Shown: positions 9,781-19,172, numbered from the stretch's first letter. The stretch is DNA of 64,000 nucleotides from Ravibacter sp037191015 (GCA_037191015.1 JBBCKD010000027.1:248001-312000); one strand, 5' to 3'. Made by a program: numbers and translations. The notes: generated by a model not told the origin, from the sequence alone.

Positions 9781-12700
9781 ATAATTTCGTGGTTAGCTCA
9801 TGACCGGCCGCGCTGGTAAGCAAATGCAATTCGGAGCTGCCGCTTACCTGGTCGTATTGCTCGATTTCATTCTTAAATACCTTCAGGGAAACGATATGAT
9901 GCACGTACGGCAGCTCGTCGAGGTAATCTACCAAAGCAGAAAAATAGAGTGTTTGCCCGGCTGAAATTGCGCTGTCATCGTCAAAGGCCCAGGGCGCCAG
10001 GTACCTGCTTATATCCAGGTCGAGCTGCTCCCGGTAAAAGGGCAGGTCCGATATGCCTTCGGCCAGCACGATCTCTGCTCTTACCTTTACTTCGTCCCAT
10101 TGTGTGTTCAATACCTGGATATTGGTAAAAGCGGATGCTTTCCCGGCCAGGAAGGCTTTGACCCCGGACAATCTGCTCATTTGAAGCGCAGGCTGCAGCC
10201 CGGCCATACCCTTTCCGCCTGCATGGTTAGGAAGCAGCATGATCACCGTAGAGGCAGGTCTGGCCTGCAGCTTCCGGGCCGACTCGTCATACCAGGCGTG
10301 ATTGAAGCACTTTACCTTATATACGAAGGGGAAATTTTCCAGGACGAGCGCCTCCCAGTCCCATTGGTTGACAGCCCTGCTTTTGTGGCGCAGGCGCTCG
10401 CTGCTTCGCCGCCAGAAACGCTCATCGGTCTCGGTTTCCCGGCCGCCGCGGCTAGGAAGACGATGGTCTACGGATTTTATGAAAGCGCTTTTAGGATACA
10501 ATGATTCTATCGTCCCCGGAGCGACACTTACGCGGGCTTCGCTGTTATGCTCGTCCAGGACACGCGTAAGCGCTACGCCATTGGTCCTTATACTCCTGAT
10601 ATTGGCTACCACATCGCTGTTGGCCTCGCAACGGGCTACGAGCCAGAAGGTATCCTGCCCATATAAAATGGAGTTATCGCCGGTGATATTTCCCGGGAGA
10701 GATAATTGTACGATTCCGCTCTGAAGGAAACCCGCAGTACCGTCGCTCAGCTTTCCGGCTCCTATAGCCGTAAACTTGTTGTTCTCTATGATAAACCAGG
10801 ATATCCGGGCTTCCCGCTCGGTGAGACCGGCCGTTTCATCAGCCATTTCAAAAAGCAGGCTTATGCTTTGTCCGGGTCTGACGTTTTGCAATCCTATGCA
10901 TAATTCGGATTCGTAGGTCCCGAAGTCGTGCAGCGTATAGTCGGGCAGAAATGTCGGCGGGCGGTTTCCGCTTACCGGCTGCTCACCCAGCGGATACAGC
11001 CATGCGAGCAGGTTTTGCTTTTCTCCCGCCTGGTTTGTTTTCTGAGCATAAACTGTCTCTTCCAGGTCGGCCGTCAGGTTTACCTCTTTTATGATCAGTA
11101 CCCTGGGCACGATTGTTGAGACGGTCCGCTCTTTCCCTATTCCTGTTATTTTGCTTTCTATCGTATGCGTCAGGTCCTGGTTCAGCCTGACATTGAGCTC
11201 ACTGCTCCCGGCGGTGTTCGCAATACTTTTTATTTCGCTGACGGTTTCACTGCCGGCCCGGGGACCCAGGTCGCGCTCGCTGGCCTCGTTATTGACGATT
11301 ACTTTTATGCCGGTTTCCGGTTTTTCACTCCATTCCACCTTCAGGTTAACCGGGTTGGCAAACGCCAGCAACGGGTGAATGAGCGTAAACGACGATCCTT
11401 TCCTGGAAGTAGCTCCGAAAGCCGGGAAGCTGTCTGCGGCGTCGGATATTCCCCCGGCCGTTTTTACCATCTCAGGCAAAAAGCTGTGCCCTTTGGCTTT
11501 TACCTTTATACCTGTTATCTCGGCGCTTAAAAAATACCTGTATAATGCGATGAACGGGCTACTCCCGGCATCATCTGTTTTCAGAGGCGACAACAGGCTC
11601 AATCTCGCATTAATCCCATGCTTTAAGGTTTTCAGATCCTCCTCCGGCTTCGCGCTTATCGTCAGTTTCGGAGTATTGCCTCCTGACAGCAAGGCATCTG
11701 CTATTTTCAGGAATTTCCAAGTCCCGTCTTCCTGTGCAACGCCGAACCTGCTTTGAGAGGAAAGATTATGGGGGCCGGCGGCATAGGCGCCGGCAAAGGT
11801 AATTTCTACCTCGACTCCCCCGTCTTTTTGAGTGAGCAGGCCCAACAGCCTGCTTTCTATTGCCAGACCGCTGTAAGAAGGCGACATATCGTTAAACGGC
11901 CGCCATGCATCATTTACCTGCCACTGCGGATGGCCTGCTTCGCCGGTGGCGCTCACTCCAAACATCTGTCCGTCGCGCCTTAAACGTACCATGCTGTATA
12001 TCCTGCCTATCCTGGCCGAATTGAGAACGGTATCTTCCGAAGTCCGGTAGTATACGGGTTTCCCTGACTTGTTCTTCCCCGCTTTGAAAAGAGCGTACCG
12101 GGGCAGGTGAAACTGATCGGTATTCCTGGCCAGCTCCAGGCTGACCCAGGCAGTATCCGGCTTTTCAGGCTGTCTCTCCAGCTGAAGTATCTCTTTAAAA
12201 ATAAACTCAGACTGGCTATAGGCAAGCTTATTGAACCGCTGGTCGTACAACTGCAGAAGCCTGAAAAAAGCCAGCAGCAACCCTATGTGCGGCTCGTTTG
12301 AAGGGTCCTGGTAAGCATATAGCTCTATCCTGCTTTTTGCCCAGCCGGAAACCGACCGGTATACCTGGAGCAGCCCTTTGAAGATAGTCCCTGCAATTTC
12401 GTTGGCAGCCTTCAGCTTCGCTTCCTCCCCCTGGTAGGGTAAGAGCAAAGGCGGCTGGTTTATGGCAGTTCCGCCCAGGTAAAAATCCCTGAGATCATCG
12501 TCTGCTTCAGCGGCCAGGACAGGAAAGGAAATACCTTCCTGAAAATCGATCGCATAGCTATCATCCGCTTTAACCAGGGCCGGCGATGCCGTCATACATT
12601 CTTCATGAAGCGCCAGATAGCGGCTTGCCAGGCTTTTGACGGAATTGTTTTGAATGACCGGCCGGAGCTGAGCCTGATGTTCGGGGATACTGTCTTCGAC

Positions 12701-13096
12701 AACAGACTTGTACATCGCAAAGAGATAGCGGATCATCTGGAGCCGCTGGTAGGCCAGGATTTCCAGCTCCTTTTCGGAAAGCTGGCTATCGCTCGTAAAA
12801 CCGTTGAGCAGCGGCAGGTCCCTGAACCGGTTGAAGAGCCCGGTGGTATCGAGCGAAGCAAACCGTACTACCTGCAGCAGGGGACTTTGACTGAGCAGGT
12901 CGTACCAACGGCTTCCGGAGTCTCCGCTCCGGTTGAAAAAGCGGATGTCTTTTGATAATTCGAGCAGGTCGCTCAACTGCCTTTCCAGGCTCTTGTCCCT
13001 GAGCCGGAAATCGCCTTCGGTAAGAAGTGTACCGTCGCCGGTTGTCTGCCCGTCGGAAAAAGGATAGTTGGATATGTTTGCGATAAGCCTGGTCAT
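9767..13096 (-). CDS. eCIS baseplate J-like protein (Afp11-like)
   Basis: An 1109-aa baseplate protein. The C-terminal third carries the J-like signature: paired Arg/Trp-rich FWRRSSERLRHKSRAVNQWD leading into a segment ending NFPFVYKVKCFNHAW, then a C-terminal domain with repeated short beta strands (residues about 890-1090). The N-terminal about 350 residues are helical and acidic, the middle is beta-rich. In Afp/PVC particles the equivalent protein is the inner wedge component that contacts the gp25-like protein, whose gene lies immediately upstream: the gp25 stop and this ATG share position 13096. No export signal is present, as expected for a cytoplasmically assembled particle released by lysis. 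Confidence 0.85.
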   Translation of the reverse strand: MTRLIANISNYPFSDGQTTGDGTLLTEGDFRLRDKSLERQLSDLLELSKDIRFFNRSGDSGSRWYDLLSQSPLLQVVRFASLDTTGLFNRFRDLPLLNGFTSDSQLSEKELEILAYQRLQMIRYLFAMYKSVVEDSIPEHQAQLRPVIQNNSVKSLASRYLALHEECMTASPALVKADDSYAIDFQEGISFPVLAAEADDDLRDFYLGGTAINQPPLLLPYQGEEAKLKAANEIAGTIFKGLLQVYRSVSGWAKSRIELYAYQDPSNEPHIGLLLAFFRLLQLYDQRFNKLAYSQSEFIFKEILQLERQPEKPDTAWVSLELARNTDQFHLPRYALFKAGKNKSGKPVYYRTSEDTVLNSARIGRIYSMVRLRRDGQMFGVSATGEAGHPQWQVNDAWRPFNDMSPSYSGLAIESRLLGLLTQKDGGVEVEITFAGAYAAGPHNLSSQSRFGVAQEDGTWKFLKIADALLSGGNTPKLTISAKPEEDLKTLKHGINARLSLLSPLKTDDAGSSPFIALYRYFLSAEITGIKVKAKGHSFLPEMVKTAGGISDAADSFPAFGATSRKGSSFTLIHPLLAFANPVNLKVEWSEKPETGIKVIVNNEASERDLGPRAGSETVSEIKSIANTAGSSELNVRLNQDLTHTIESKITGIGKERTVSTIVPRVLIIKEVNLTADLEETVYAQKTNQAGEKQNLLAWLYPLGEQPVSGNRPPTFLPDYTLHDFGTYESELCIGLQNVRPGQSISLLFEMADETAGLTEREARISWFIIENNKFTAIGAGKLSDGTAGFLQSGIVQLSLPGNITGDNSILYGQDTFWLVARCEANSDVVANIRSIRTNGVALTRVLDEHNSEARVSVAPGTIESLYPKSAFIKSVDHRLPSRGGRETETDERFWRRSSERLRHKSRAVNQWDWEALVLENFPFVYKVKCFNHAWYDESARKLQARPASTVIMLLPNHAGGKGMAGLQPALQMSRLSGVKAFLAGKASAFTNIQVLNTQWDEVKVRAEIVLAEGISDLPFYREQLDLDISRYLAPWAFDDDSAISAGQTLYFSALVDYLDELPYVHHIVSLKVFKNEIEQYDQVSGSSELHLLTSAAGHELTTKLYADQ

Positions 13097-13494
13097 TACT
13101 TGTTCAGATAGAAGGGAAATACAAAATTTGCCCGTTGGTTGGTCGACCTGACCACGTATTCAAGATGTATAAGATATCTTCCCTCCAGGGTATTATCTGC
13201 GGAAAACTCCCATCTGACAGGCCGGATACGTACCTCGAAAAGGCTCAGGCTCCTGGTGAGCACCAGTTGTATATAGCTCCGGAAGTGCTCGTTGAGGTCT
13301 TCGAAGAGCATAGACCTGAGGGCTGTCCCGTATTGGGGCTGCATGACCCGTTCCCCGATTTCAGTAGTAAACAGGATCAGCAGGCTCTGGTTTATATCAT
13401 CCAGACCGCTGACCATTCTCAGCTTATTGCCTTGCTCGTCCCATTGAGGCGGGAAAGCCCATCCTTGTCCTAAAAAGTCCTGATCTGTAGCCAT
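13096..13494 (-). CDS. eCIS gp25-like baseplate wedge protein (Afp9-like)
   Basis: A 132-aa protein with the GPW/gp25 pattern: GQGWAFPPQWDEQGN near the start, then VSGLDDINQSLLILFTTEIGERVMQPQYG and a conserved short LFEDLNE segment. gp25-family proteins initiate sheath polymerisation at the baseplate in T4, T6SS (TssE) and eCIS. Length is typical for the family. It lies 10 bp after the PAAR gene and abuts the J-like gene. Nothing unusual is visible; the family call is secure from motif and neighbourhood. Confidence 0.92.
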   Translation of the reverse strand: MATDQDFLGQGWAFPPQWDEQGNKLRMVSGLDDINQSLLILFTTEIGERVMQPQYGTALRSMLFEDLNEHFRSYIQLVLTRSLSLFEVRIRPVRWEFSADNTLEGRYLIHLEYVVRSTNQRANFVFPFYLNK

Positions 13495-13504
13495 AACACC
13501 GTTA

Positions 13505-13762
13505 CTATCCTATTATTACGTTCATACATCCCATTGAAATGGCCGAGCCGTTTGAAGCAACGTCCCCCTGCCGGAGCGCGGGCCTTCCCCCGATCAGTAC
13601 TGTAGCGCTTCCCTTCGCAAAGGGTGCGGGCGGCTTGGATGTGGCCGGGGTTGCCACGTCGCCCGCTACAGCCGCGGGAAGCCCCCCTATCAGAACACCC
13701 GGTACTCCCTGTCCTGTCACCACGCCGTCGGACGTGGCGTCGGTAATCCTTGCAGCTAACAT
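13505..13762 (-). CDS. PAAR-like spike-tip protein (Afp10-like)
   Basis: An 85-aa protein rich in Gly, Ala and Val with the repeated short strands of PAAR tips: GVPGVLIGGLPAAVAGD and ATVLIGGRPALRQGD, ending GCMNVIIG. PAAR proteins cap the trimeric VgrG-like spike with a sharp metal-bound cone and can carry effectors. No extension domain is present, so this one is a plain tip. It sits 5 bp after the spike gene and 10 bp before the gp25 gene, the canonical position. ATG 13762 gives a full-length domain with no extra N-terminal residues. Confidence 0.9.
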   Translation of the reverse strand: MLAARITDATSDGVVTGQGVPGVLIGGLPAAVAGDVATPATSKPPAPFAKGSATVLIGGRPALRQGDVASNGSAISMGCMNVIIG

Positions 13763-13767
13763 TTTTC

Positions 13768-15429
13768 CTAATTGATTTTCACTGTAGACCCGTTTATTTT
13801 GACTATCCCGCTGCCTTTAAGCGTAAGGGTTTGCCCTTCGATTTTTATCCCGCTGCCAGCCTTTATGGCAATGTCTTTCAGGGCTGAAACGCTGACACCC
13901 GCGTCTGTCATTTCCATCTTGTTCCCATTCTGATCCGAAATCGTGAGGCTTTTCGAATCTTCCGAAAGCGAAATCAGGTTTCCTCCCGGAGTAGATATCT
14001 CGTGTATTTTCTTTTCGTCATTCCAGTACAGCTTCATCCCCGACCGGGTCTGGAAAAGTTTCTCATGGTTATCATCCCCGGCCTGTGCCGGAGGCATGTT
14101 TTTCGGGCTGTACAGGCTTCCCGTCACAACCGGGTAGTCCATGTCCTCGCCCAGGAAGCTGACCAGCACCTCGTCGCCCGGCTCTGGAAGCACGAACCAT
14201 CCGTAACCCGGCCCTGCATAAGGTTGGGCAACCCTGGCCCATAGCTCACCTTCCGAGAAAGTCGGGATCCTTATCCTTATCCTGTTCAGGTTTTCCGGGT
14301 CGCCTTCAAGCCCGCTTACAATACCTGCATATACAACCGGCCGGCGACAGGAATCAAAAACTTTGAACCGCCTCGAAAAACTGCAGTGATTCAACCCAAA
14401 CTGAAGATGTGTCTTAAAGCCTCCCTGCCCATATTCGTGCATCACTGCGCTAACCAGGTATTTCCCGTTTACAGCCTCGTTGTAGCCCGATATTTCTACC
14501 GTATCACCCGGTTTTGCGGTCAGCTCCGGCCTTATCGAAACGGTGCCGTTAAGCTTTGAAAGCGTTCTCAGCTGCGCGGCGGCATTGAGGGTTATATCTA
14601 CTTCCTGCTCATTGTTCTGCCGGTAATTGACGCGGGCGGCTTTGCCCGATACAGGCCTGCCCGTCCCGGCATCGGTCTGATCGTCGTCCGTAGCTATGCC
14701 GGCCTGAAGATCCGACAGGTCCCAGCTGATCCATTCATCCAGGAGCCTGTACTGCCGGTCGTCCTGCTTCTGATGCAGCTCCAGTATATTCCGTCCATAC
14801 CCGGCATGAATTGTTTTCAGCGGATCTTGTCCCACAGAAGGTCGCTCGAGTATAATCCCGGCGCCTTCTGTGCGGATATAAATACCATTTGCTTCGGCCC
14901 TGATATTGATAAAATCCCAGTCTGTGATCCCGTTCTTTACGATCTGGTTGTGTTTCAGCCCGGGTAGCCCGGTCGTATTCAGCTCCGTAAATGTACAACC
15001 TGCCCTGCCGGCGAGCTCCTCTATCATTTCCGGGTCTTTCCTGTCGGCAAACACCTCAGGCTTCCGCGTAAGCGACAGACCGACTGCCTTGTTTTTGGCA
15101 TGGATCACCAATCGTGTCGCCTCCGCGCTGTTTTTGAACTCGTGGCTCACCACAACACCGCTGAACAACCCGAGCGTATCGGCGCCGAAGACGGCATCCA
15201 GCTGTATGGCGGCGCCGGACAAGGGTAAGGCCGAAAGGCCCGCCGAAATCCCTCCGCTCAATGCCGAAGTAGTCTTGAGCACGATCTTCAGGGAGCCTAT
15301 GTATTGAAAACCATGATTAACCTCTGCCATAATAACCTGGAAATCAGGCGACATAGGCAACCCGTCAATCCTTATGTTACAGGCATAGGTGCCGTAGTTT
15401 ACGTTTGGTAAATCAAGGTTGGCCTCCAT
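13768..15429 (-). CDS. VgrG-like central spike protein (Afp8-like)
   Basis: A 553-aa protein with gp27/gp5-like architecture. The first about 340 residues form the hub-like part (beta-rich, with HEFKNSAEATRLVIHAKNKA and DWDFINIRAEANGIYIRTEG segments). From about residue 365 an OB-fold-like element follows (VYAGIVSGLEGDPENLNRIR, then WVRVAQPYAG-type ELWARVAQPYAGPGYGWFVL and PEPGDEVLVSFLGEDMDYPV). The C-terminus ends in short repeated strands (ISLSEDSKSLTISDQNGNKM and later) typical of the triple-stranded needle. It should trimerise and puncture the target envelope, capped by the PAAR protein encoded next. No extra effector domain is fused. Confidence 0.92.
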   Translation of the reverse strand: MEANLDLPNVNYGTYACNIRIDGLPMSPDFQVIMAEVNHGFQYIGSLKIVLKTTSALSGGISAGLSALPLSGAAIQLDAVFGADTLGLFSGVVVSHEFKNSAEATRLVIHAKNKAVGLSLTRKPEVFADRKDPEMIEELAGRAGCTFTELNTTGLPGLKHNQIVKNGITDWDFINIRAEANGIYIRTEGAGIILERPSVGQDPLKTIHAGYGRNILELHQKQDDRQYRLLDEWISWDLSDLQAGIATDDDQTDAGTGRPVSGKAARVNYRQNNEQEVDITLNAAAQLRTLSKLNGTVSIRPELTAKPGDTVEISGYNEAVNGKYLVSAVMHEYGQGGFKTHLQFGLNHCSFSRRFKVFDSCRRPVVYAGIVSGLEGDPENLNRIRIRIPTFSEGELWARVAQPYAGPGYGWFVLPEPGDEVLVSFLGEDMDYPVVTGSLYSPKNMPPAQAGDDNHEKLFQTRSGMKLYWNDEKKIHEISTPGGNLISLSEDSKSLTISDQNGNKMEMTDAGVSVSALKDIAIKAGSGIKIEGQTLTLKGSGIVKINGSTVKIN

Positions 15430-15469
15430 CTTAAAAACGGGTTATCGGTCAGGTATTTTCCGGGGAGCA

Positions 15470-16192
15470 TCAGACGCGTACCTGCTCCCGGAGACTGTTC
15501 AGATTTCTGCTTCTCGCCTCCTTTACAGAGGCCACGATATTCTGGCTCTGTGCAAAAGCATTGCTCAGGAAACCGGCTACGTTCGCAACGGTCCCGACGG
15601 AATCGCCCTGGAGGAAATCTCTCATCGACGCACCGATACCCCGGGGCTCCACTTCTGAAAATGTCGCTGAAATAGTAGCCCTCAGCGGTACGCCCGAGCT
15701 ATCAAAAAGTGTATAGTTGACAGAAAAAGACTCAATCTCACAGCTGAACATAAAAGTGCCATAGAGTAAAAGCAGCTTCGGGAGCTCTACCGGATTCTTA
15801 TTGGCAACGACTGCGCCGTCTCCCGGCGCCTGTTCGGCGCTCCCGGCTACGCTGTCTGCCGGGAGCGATGGCCCCGGCATTGAGGCGTCTTCTTTCTTTT
15901 TCGGCATGACCACCTGCTCAAAATTCCGGGTTTCTGCCAGAACTATACGTTTCTGTCCGCCGGCCCCGGTACCATCGATCACAAAATCGAAAGTCATCTT
16001 GCTCGGTTGTATAGACCCCGTGGGATTAGCCTCCGAATCCGAGCCCGATGCCGCCTGCGTGTCCTTGACCATTGTCCGTTCCACCTTATAAGCGGGGGGG
16101 TTGAACATAGCCGTAAATATCCTGGGCTTCACCAGGTCCGAAGGATTGTCAAAGCTTTTGAATGCCAGTATGGTCATTTTCATCAGGGACAT
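15470..16192 (-). CDS. CIS tube/hub adaptor protein (Afp7-like) without recognisable LysM
   Basis: A 240-aa protein. The N-terminus has the FNPPAYKVERT element typical of the Pvc7/Afp7 N-terminal (CIS_tube) family, which links the inner tube to the spike. Residues about 100-135 form an Ala/Pro/Gly-rich linker that interrupts the domain. In many homologues a LysM repeat follows; here the C-terminal about 45 residues (SVGTVANVAGFLSNAFAQSQ and on) look helical and show no LysM pattern. It lies between the DUF5908 gene (12 bp) and the spike gene (40 bp), the usual slot. In-frame Met4 or Met6 could also be the start. Confidence 0.8.
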   Translation of the reverse strand: MSLMKMTILAFKSFDNPSDLVKPRIFTAMFNPPAYKVERTMVKDTQAASGSDSEANPTGSIQPSKMTFDFVIDGTGAGGQKRIVLAETRNFEQVVMPKKKEDASMPGPSLPADSVAGSAEQAPGDGAVVANKNPVELPKLLLLYGTFMFSCEIESFSVNYTLFDSSGVPLRATISATFSEVEPRGIGASMRDFLQGDSVGTVANVAGFLSNAFAQSQNIVASVKEARSRNLNSLREQVRV

Positions 16193-16204
16193 AGCGGCTG
16201 TCTG

Positions 16205-16393
16205 TTAGCGTTGCGTTTTTTCTTCTATTATCTCCAATACCCGCTCCACAGCCTGCCTTACCAGGCTTTCGGCAAAAGCGGGGCCATTGCTTTCCGCGGT
16301 CAGTCCGGCACTACCCTCCGGCGTCTGAACCGCAGGCCCGGCGCCGGTCTCTATGGTCGACCGGATTATGATTTCATTGATGATCACAGGCAT
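16205..16393 (-). CDS. DUF5908 family small eCIS protein
   Basis: A 62-aa protein starting MPVIINEIIIRSTIE, the strand-forming opening characteristic of DUF5908 proteins, which are found between tube and hub genes in Bacteroidota contractile injection loci. A polar, Gly/Ala-rich middle is followed by a C-terminal amphipathic helix (residues about 40-60, RQAVERVLEIIEEK) suited to oligomer contact. The function of the family is not established; a tube-adaptor or assembly helper is plausible. It lies 31 bp after the second tube gene and 12 bp before the hub gene. Short length alone would make it doubtful, but motif and position support it. Confidence 0.8.
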   Translation of the reverse strand: MPVIINEIIIRSTIETGAGPAVQTPEGSAGLTAESNGPAFAESLVRQAVERVLEIIEEKTQR

Positions 16394-16424
16394 ACGGACC
16401 GAAAGTTTTCGGTTGGCGTTATAT

Positions 16425-16865
16425 TCAGACGTTTATCACTTTAAAAAACTGGTAGTAAAGCTCCAGGCTCTCGATAGCAAGACTGCTGCTCTCGGCATTG
16501 AAGTTGCTGACGCTCCACTTGACCGGGTACGCATTGAAAAACTGGTAGGCGATCAGGGGCTCCCGGCGATCATTGAGCAGCGCAACGATGACTGTGACAG
16601 GCCTGACGGTAAAATTCTCCAGTGCATCCCGCACCCATTCGGTCAATTCGCTCTTCACAACCAGGCTTCTTTTAAGCACCAGCGGCGTATAGCCTGCCCT
16701 GACCGGCAGCTTCTGCGTATACCTGTTTTCACCGCCTTCGACCAGGTCCTCCGTCTGCAGTTCACGACCGATCCCCGACACATCCTGGAAGGCTATGTCA
16801 ACTGTCTCCTGGCTGATCTCAAAGCTTACCCAAAACGAAAAACCGACCGGATAGTAACGCTCCAT
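16425..16865 (-). CDS. eCIS inner-tube protein, second paralogue (gp19/Afp5-like)
   Basis: A 146-aa tube-fold protein. PVGFSFWVSFEISQETVDIA and the strand AFQDVSGIGRELQTEDLVEG match the conserved opening of T4 gp19-like tube proteins, where the residues after VSG form the ring interface. It is clearly diverged from the 143-aa tube paralogue encoded just upstream. In Afp/PVC particles one tube paralogue builds the shaft and another forms the tube-to-baseplate initiating layer; being nearer the hub gene, this copy is the better candidate for the initiator. That division of labour is inferred. Confidence 0.87.
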   Translation of the reverse strand: MERYYPVGFSFWVSFEISQETVDIAFQDVSGIGRELQTEDLVEGGENRYTQKLPVRAGYTPLVLKRSLVVKSELTEWVRDALENFTVRPVTVIVALLNDRREPLIAYQFFNAYPVKWSVSNFNAESSSLAIESLELYYQFFKVINV

Positions 16866-16893
16866 ATTCGTAAAATTTGTAATCGCAGAAGCG

Positions 16894-17325
16894 CTACACC
16901 GGCAGGATCACCAGCCCTTCGTGTGCCAGCTCTATCGTTTCTATAGCCACTTCATTGGCATCACTTTTCAGATCGGGCGCCGTTATTTTGGTAGGCCAGG
17001 CATTTTTAAGGCTCCACATAAACACGGGTTCGTGGCTTTCGTTCAGCAGCGAGATCATGATATCACGCCTTTCTATTTTGCTAAGCGTTACGGAGCTAAG
17101 CCAGACGAAAAACTCGTTATCGCCTTCGAACATGCCTCTTTTGAGTGTTACATTACCGTACTTTTGCATGCCCGGCATCTTCATTTTGTGATATTCCGGG
17201 CTACTGCCATCGCGGTACTCGATCAGCTCGTTTTCGATATTGAGCCCTGTTACCTCGGTAAATCCTATTTTAGATCCTCCCCATTCCACGCGGAAGTGAA
17301 ATTTCGGTAATGGATAATTTGCCAT
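16894..17325 (-). CDS. eCIS main inner-tube protein (Hcp/gp19, Afp1/Pvc1-like)
   Basis: A 143-aa protein with the classic tube opening PLPKFHFRVEWGGSKIGFTE and VTGLNIENELIEYRDG, followed by KMPGMQKYGNVTLKRGMF, the pattern of Pvc1-type subunits. Such proteins stack as hexameric rings inside the sheath and form the channel through which cargo is delivered. Its position directly after the sheath gene (20 bp) and its closer match to the main-tube consensus suggest that it forms the bulk of the tube. No signal peptide. Length is typical. Confidence 0.92.
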   Translation of the reverse strand: MANYPLPKFHFRVEWGGSKIGFTEVTGLNIENELIEYRDGSSPEYHKMKMPGMQKYGNVTLKRGMFEGDNEFFVWLSSVTLSKIERRDIMISLLNESHEPVFMWSLKNAWPTKITAPDLKSDANEVAIETIELAHEGLVILPV

Positions 17326-17345
17326 CTGATTCCGTATTTATATGT

Positions 17346-19172
17346 TTAGGATTCTGCTAATTTGTGAGAGAACTGCAGGATAATGAATTCGGCCGGCCGA
17401 ACGGCGGCAAGGCCTATCTCCACTTTCATGACGCCGTTAAGAATGTCATCCTGGGTCATGGTCCTGCCCAACCCTACTTCGCAATAGAAGGCGTGCTCGG
17501 GTTTGGCTCCCTGGAGCGCGCCGGAGCGCCAGAGATTGATCAGGAAGTTATCGATCATCCCTTTTACCCTCACCCATGTGTTGGCATCGTTGGGCTCGAA
17601 AACAAATTGCCGGCTTGCATTCTGGCAACTTTCCTCTACCATGTTAAACAATCTTCTGACGTTTACGTAGCGCCACTCGTTGTCATTGCCTGCCAGGGTA
17701 CGCGCTCCCCATACGATATTGCCGCGCCCTACAAAATTCCGGATACAGTTGATCGATTTACCGTTTTCCGCATCCACGTTGAAATCAGCCTGCGCAAGAT
17801 CGCTCAGCAGTACTACAGGCTCGACCGTAGCATTGACGGTCACATTGGCGGGCGCCTTCCATACGCCGCGCGTACGATCCACAAAGGCATAAAGTCCCGC
17901 CATAGCCGAAGAGGGCGGTAAAACGACCGGAACCGACAGGAAAGCCTCTTTCATTTTTGCCTCGGCCTCGGAAAGGGAGTCGTAAAAGGGGGTGATCCTG
18001 TCGATAAAGGTTTCCTCGAGCTTATTATAGTTTGTCAGGACGGCGCCATTTTGCTTCAGCCTGTTATTCTCATTATCAGCACCGGCCAGGCTCCTTGCCT
18101 TTGCCTGGATTTGTTCTATCAGCTTTTCTTTCTCTTTCCCGGCTTGCGTGTCTTTATAATCGAAGGGCTGCTGGCCAGCAGCGAGGGCAAGCGCCTTCAG
18201 CTGATCGGTCATCTTTTTTACGTTTGCGATAAACTTCTCATCACTGGTAAAACTTCCCTCCACAGCCCCTGCATGCCTGGCGATCTCTGCAAGCAGCACT
18301 GCATACGACTTTGTATCGATACCGGTGAAAGACGAAGCCTTGCTAAGGTATTTACTGAACTGTCCCAACGAGAAAATGCTTTTCGCCAGAGAATATTCCA
18401 GCCCGTCGAGGAGCACGGTGGCGGGATTCGTTTCCTTTACCTGCTGGTCGAAGATCATGGTAATTTTAGCCGATGCGTAATCGTAGCTATAGGTAGATTT
18501 CAGATGCGGGAAATAAGCTGCCCCGTATTTGACCGATTCAGCAGTACTGCTGATAGCCGATCTGAATTTTTTCTTGCTTTCCTCCGGACTGAAGCGATCG
18601 CCGCTCTTTTCCATTCTTACGTCGATAAGCACAAACTTATCCTGAAGACCGGTTGCTTTTGTCAGCGCCTTATTATAGATAGCGTATGCTTTATTGATTT
18701 CAATGCCTCCTGTATCCGGAATCACGATCAGCGTTACCTCATCGTCCAGGTCAAGCTGCTCGATAGCATTTTCATAGTTGACCTCCGAAATATCTTTCCG
18801 ATCGTATTTCCCCAGGCTATGAATGAAGCAGGGACCTCCGCCGTTGTCGAAATAATGTTTAACGGCATAGTACATCACATTGTGGTAGCCGTAGGCGACA
18901 TCCTCGCCCTTGGACAGTGAAGCGACCGACGGCTGATTCTGCTTTACGGCAACAGCCATCCACACGGCATCCGGCCCGCCATAATAGTACTGGTAGTCCG
19001 CGAAGGAGCTGATCTTAAACGACTTCCCGGCCAGGTCCTGATCCTGGGACTCTGTGGCGAACGCAGTGACGCCGATAAAAACCGGAACTGCTGTTTCCAC
19101 CTGGGCCACGGACGGGGGCAGCTTTACGATTTCTTCGATGTAAGCACCCGGGGTTTTATACGAAAGCGCCAT
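17346..19172 (-). CDS. eCIS contractile sheath protein
   Basis: A 608-aa sheath subunit. The start YKTPGAYIEEIVKLPPSVAQ and the C-terminal RRLFNMVEESCQNASRQFVF, NTWVRVKGMIDNFLINLWRS and EFIILQFSHKLAE are textbook contractile-sheath features that provide the handshake between subunits. Between GAAYFPHLKS (about 225) and PPSSAMAGLYAF (about 405) lies a roughly 175-residue helical, Lys/Glu/Ala-rich insertion, making the protein larger than simple sheaths of about 350-480 aa. It probably decorates the outer surface. This is the only sheath gene in the window, whereas Afp/PVC loci encode several. The gene is 71 bp after the cap gene and 20 bp before the main tube gene. Confidence 0.93.
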   Translation of the reverse strand: MALSYKTPGAYIEEIVKLPPSVAQVETAVPVFIGVTAFATESQDQDLAGKSFKISSFADYQYYYGGPDAVWMAVAVKQNQPSVASLSKGEDVAYGYHNVMYYAVKHYFDNGGGPCFIHSLGKYDRKDISEVNYENAIEQLDLDDEVTLIVIPDTGGIEINKAYAIYNKALTKATGLQDKFVLIDVRMEKSGDRFSPEESKKKFRSAISSTAESVKYGAAYFPHLKSTYSYDYASAKITMIFDQQVKETNPATVLLDGLEYSLAKSIFSLGQFSKYLSKASSFTGIDTKSYAVLLAEIARHAGAVEGSFTSDEKFIANVKKMTDQLKALALAAGQQPFDYKDTQAGKEKEKLIEQIQAKARSLAGADNENNRLKQNGAVLTNYNKLEETFIDRITPFYDSLSEAEAKMKEAFLSVPVVLPPSSAMAGLYAFVDRTRGVWKAPANVTVNATVEPVVLLSDLAQADFNVDAENGKSINCIRNFVGRGNIVWGARTLAGNDNEWRYVNVRRLFNMVEESCQNASRQFVFEPNDANTWVRVKGMIDNFLINLWRSGALQGAKPEHAFYCEVGLGRTMTQDDILNGVMKVEIGLAAVRPAEFIILQFSHKLAES

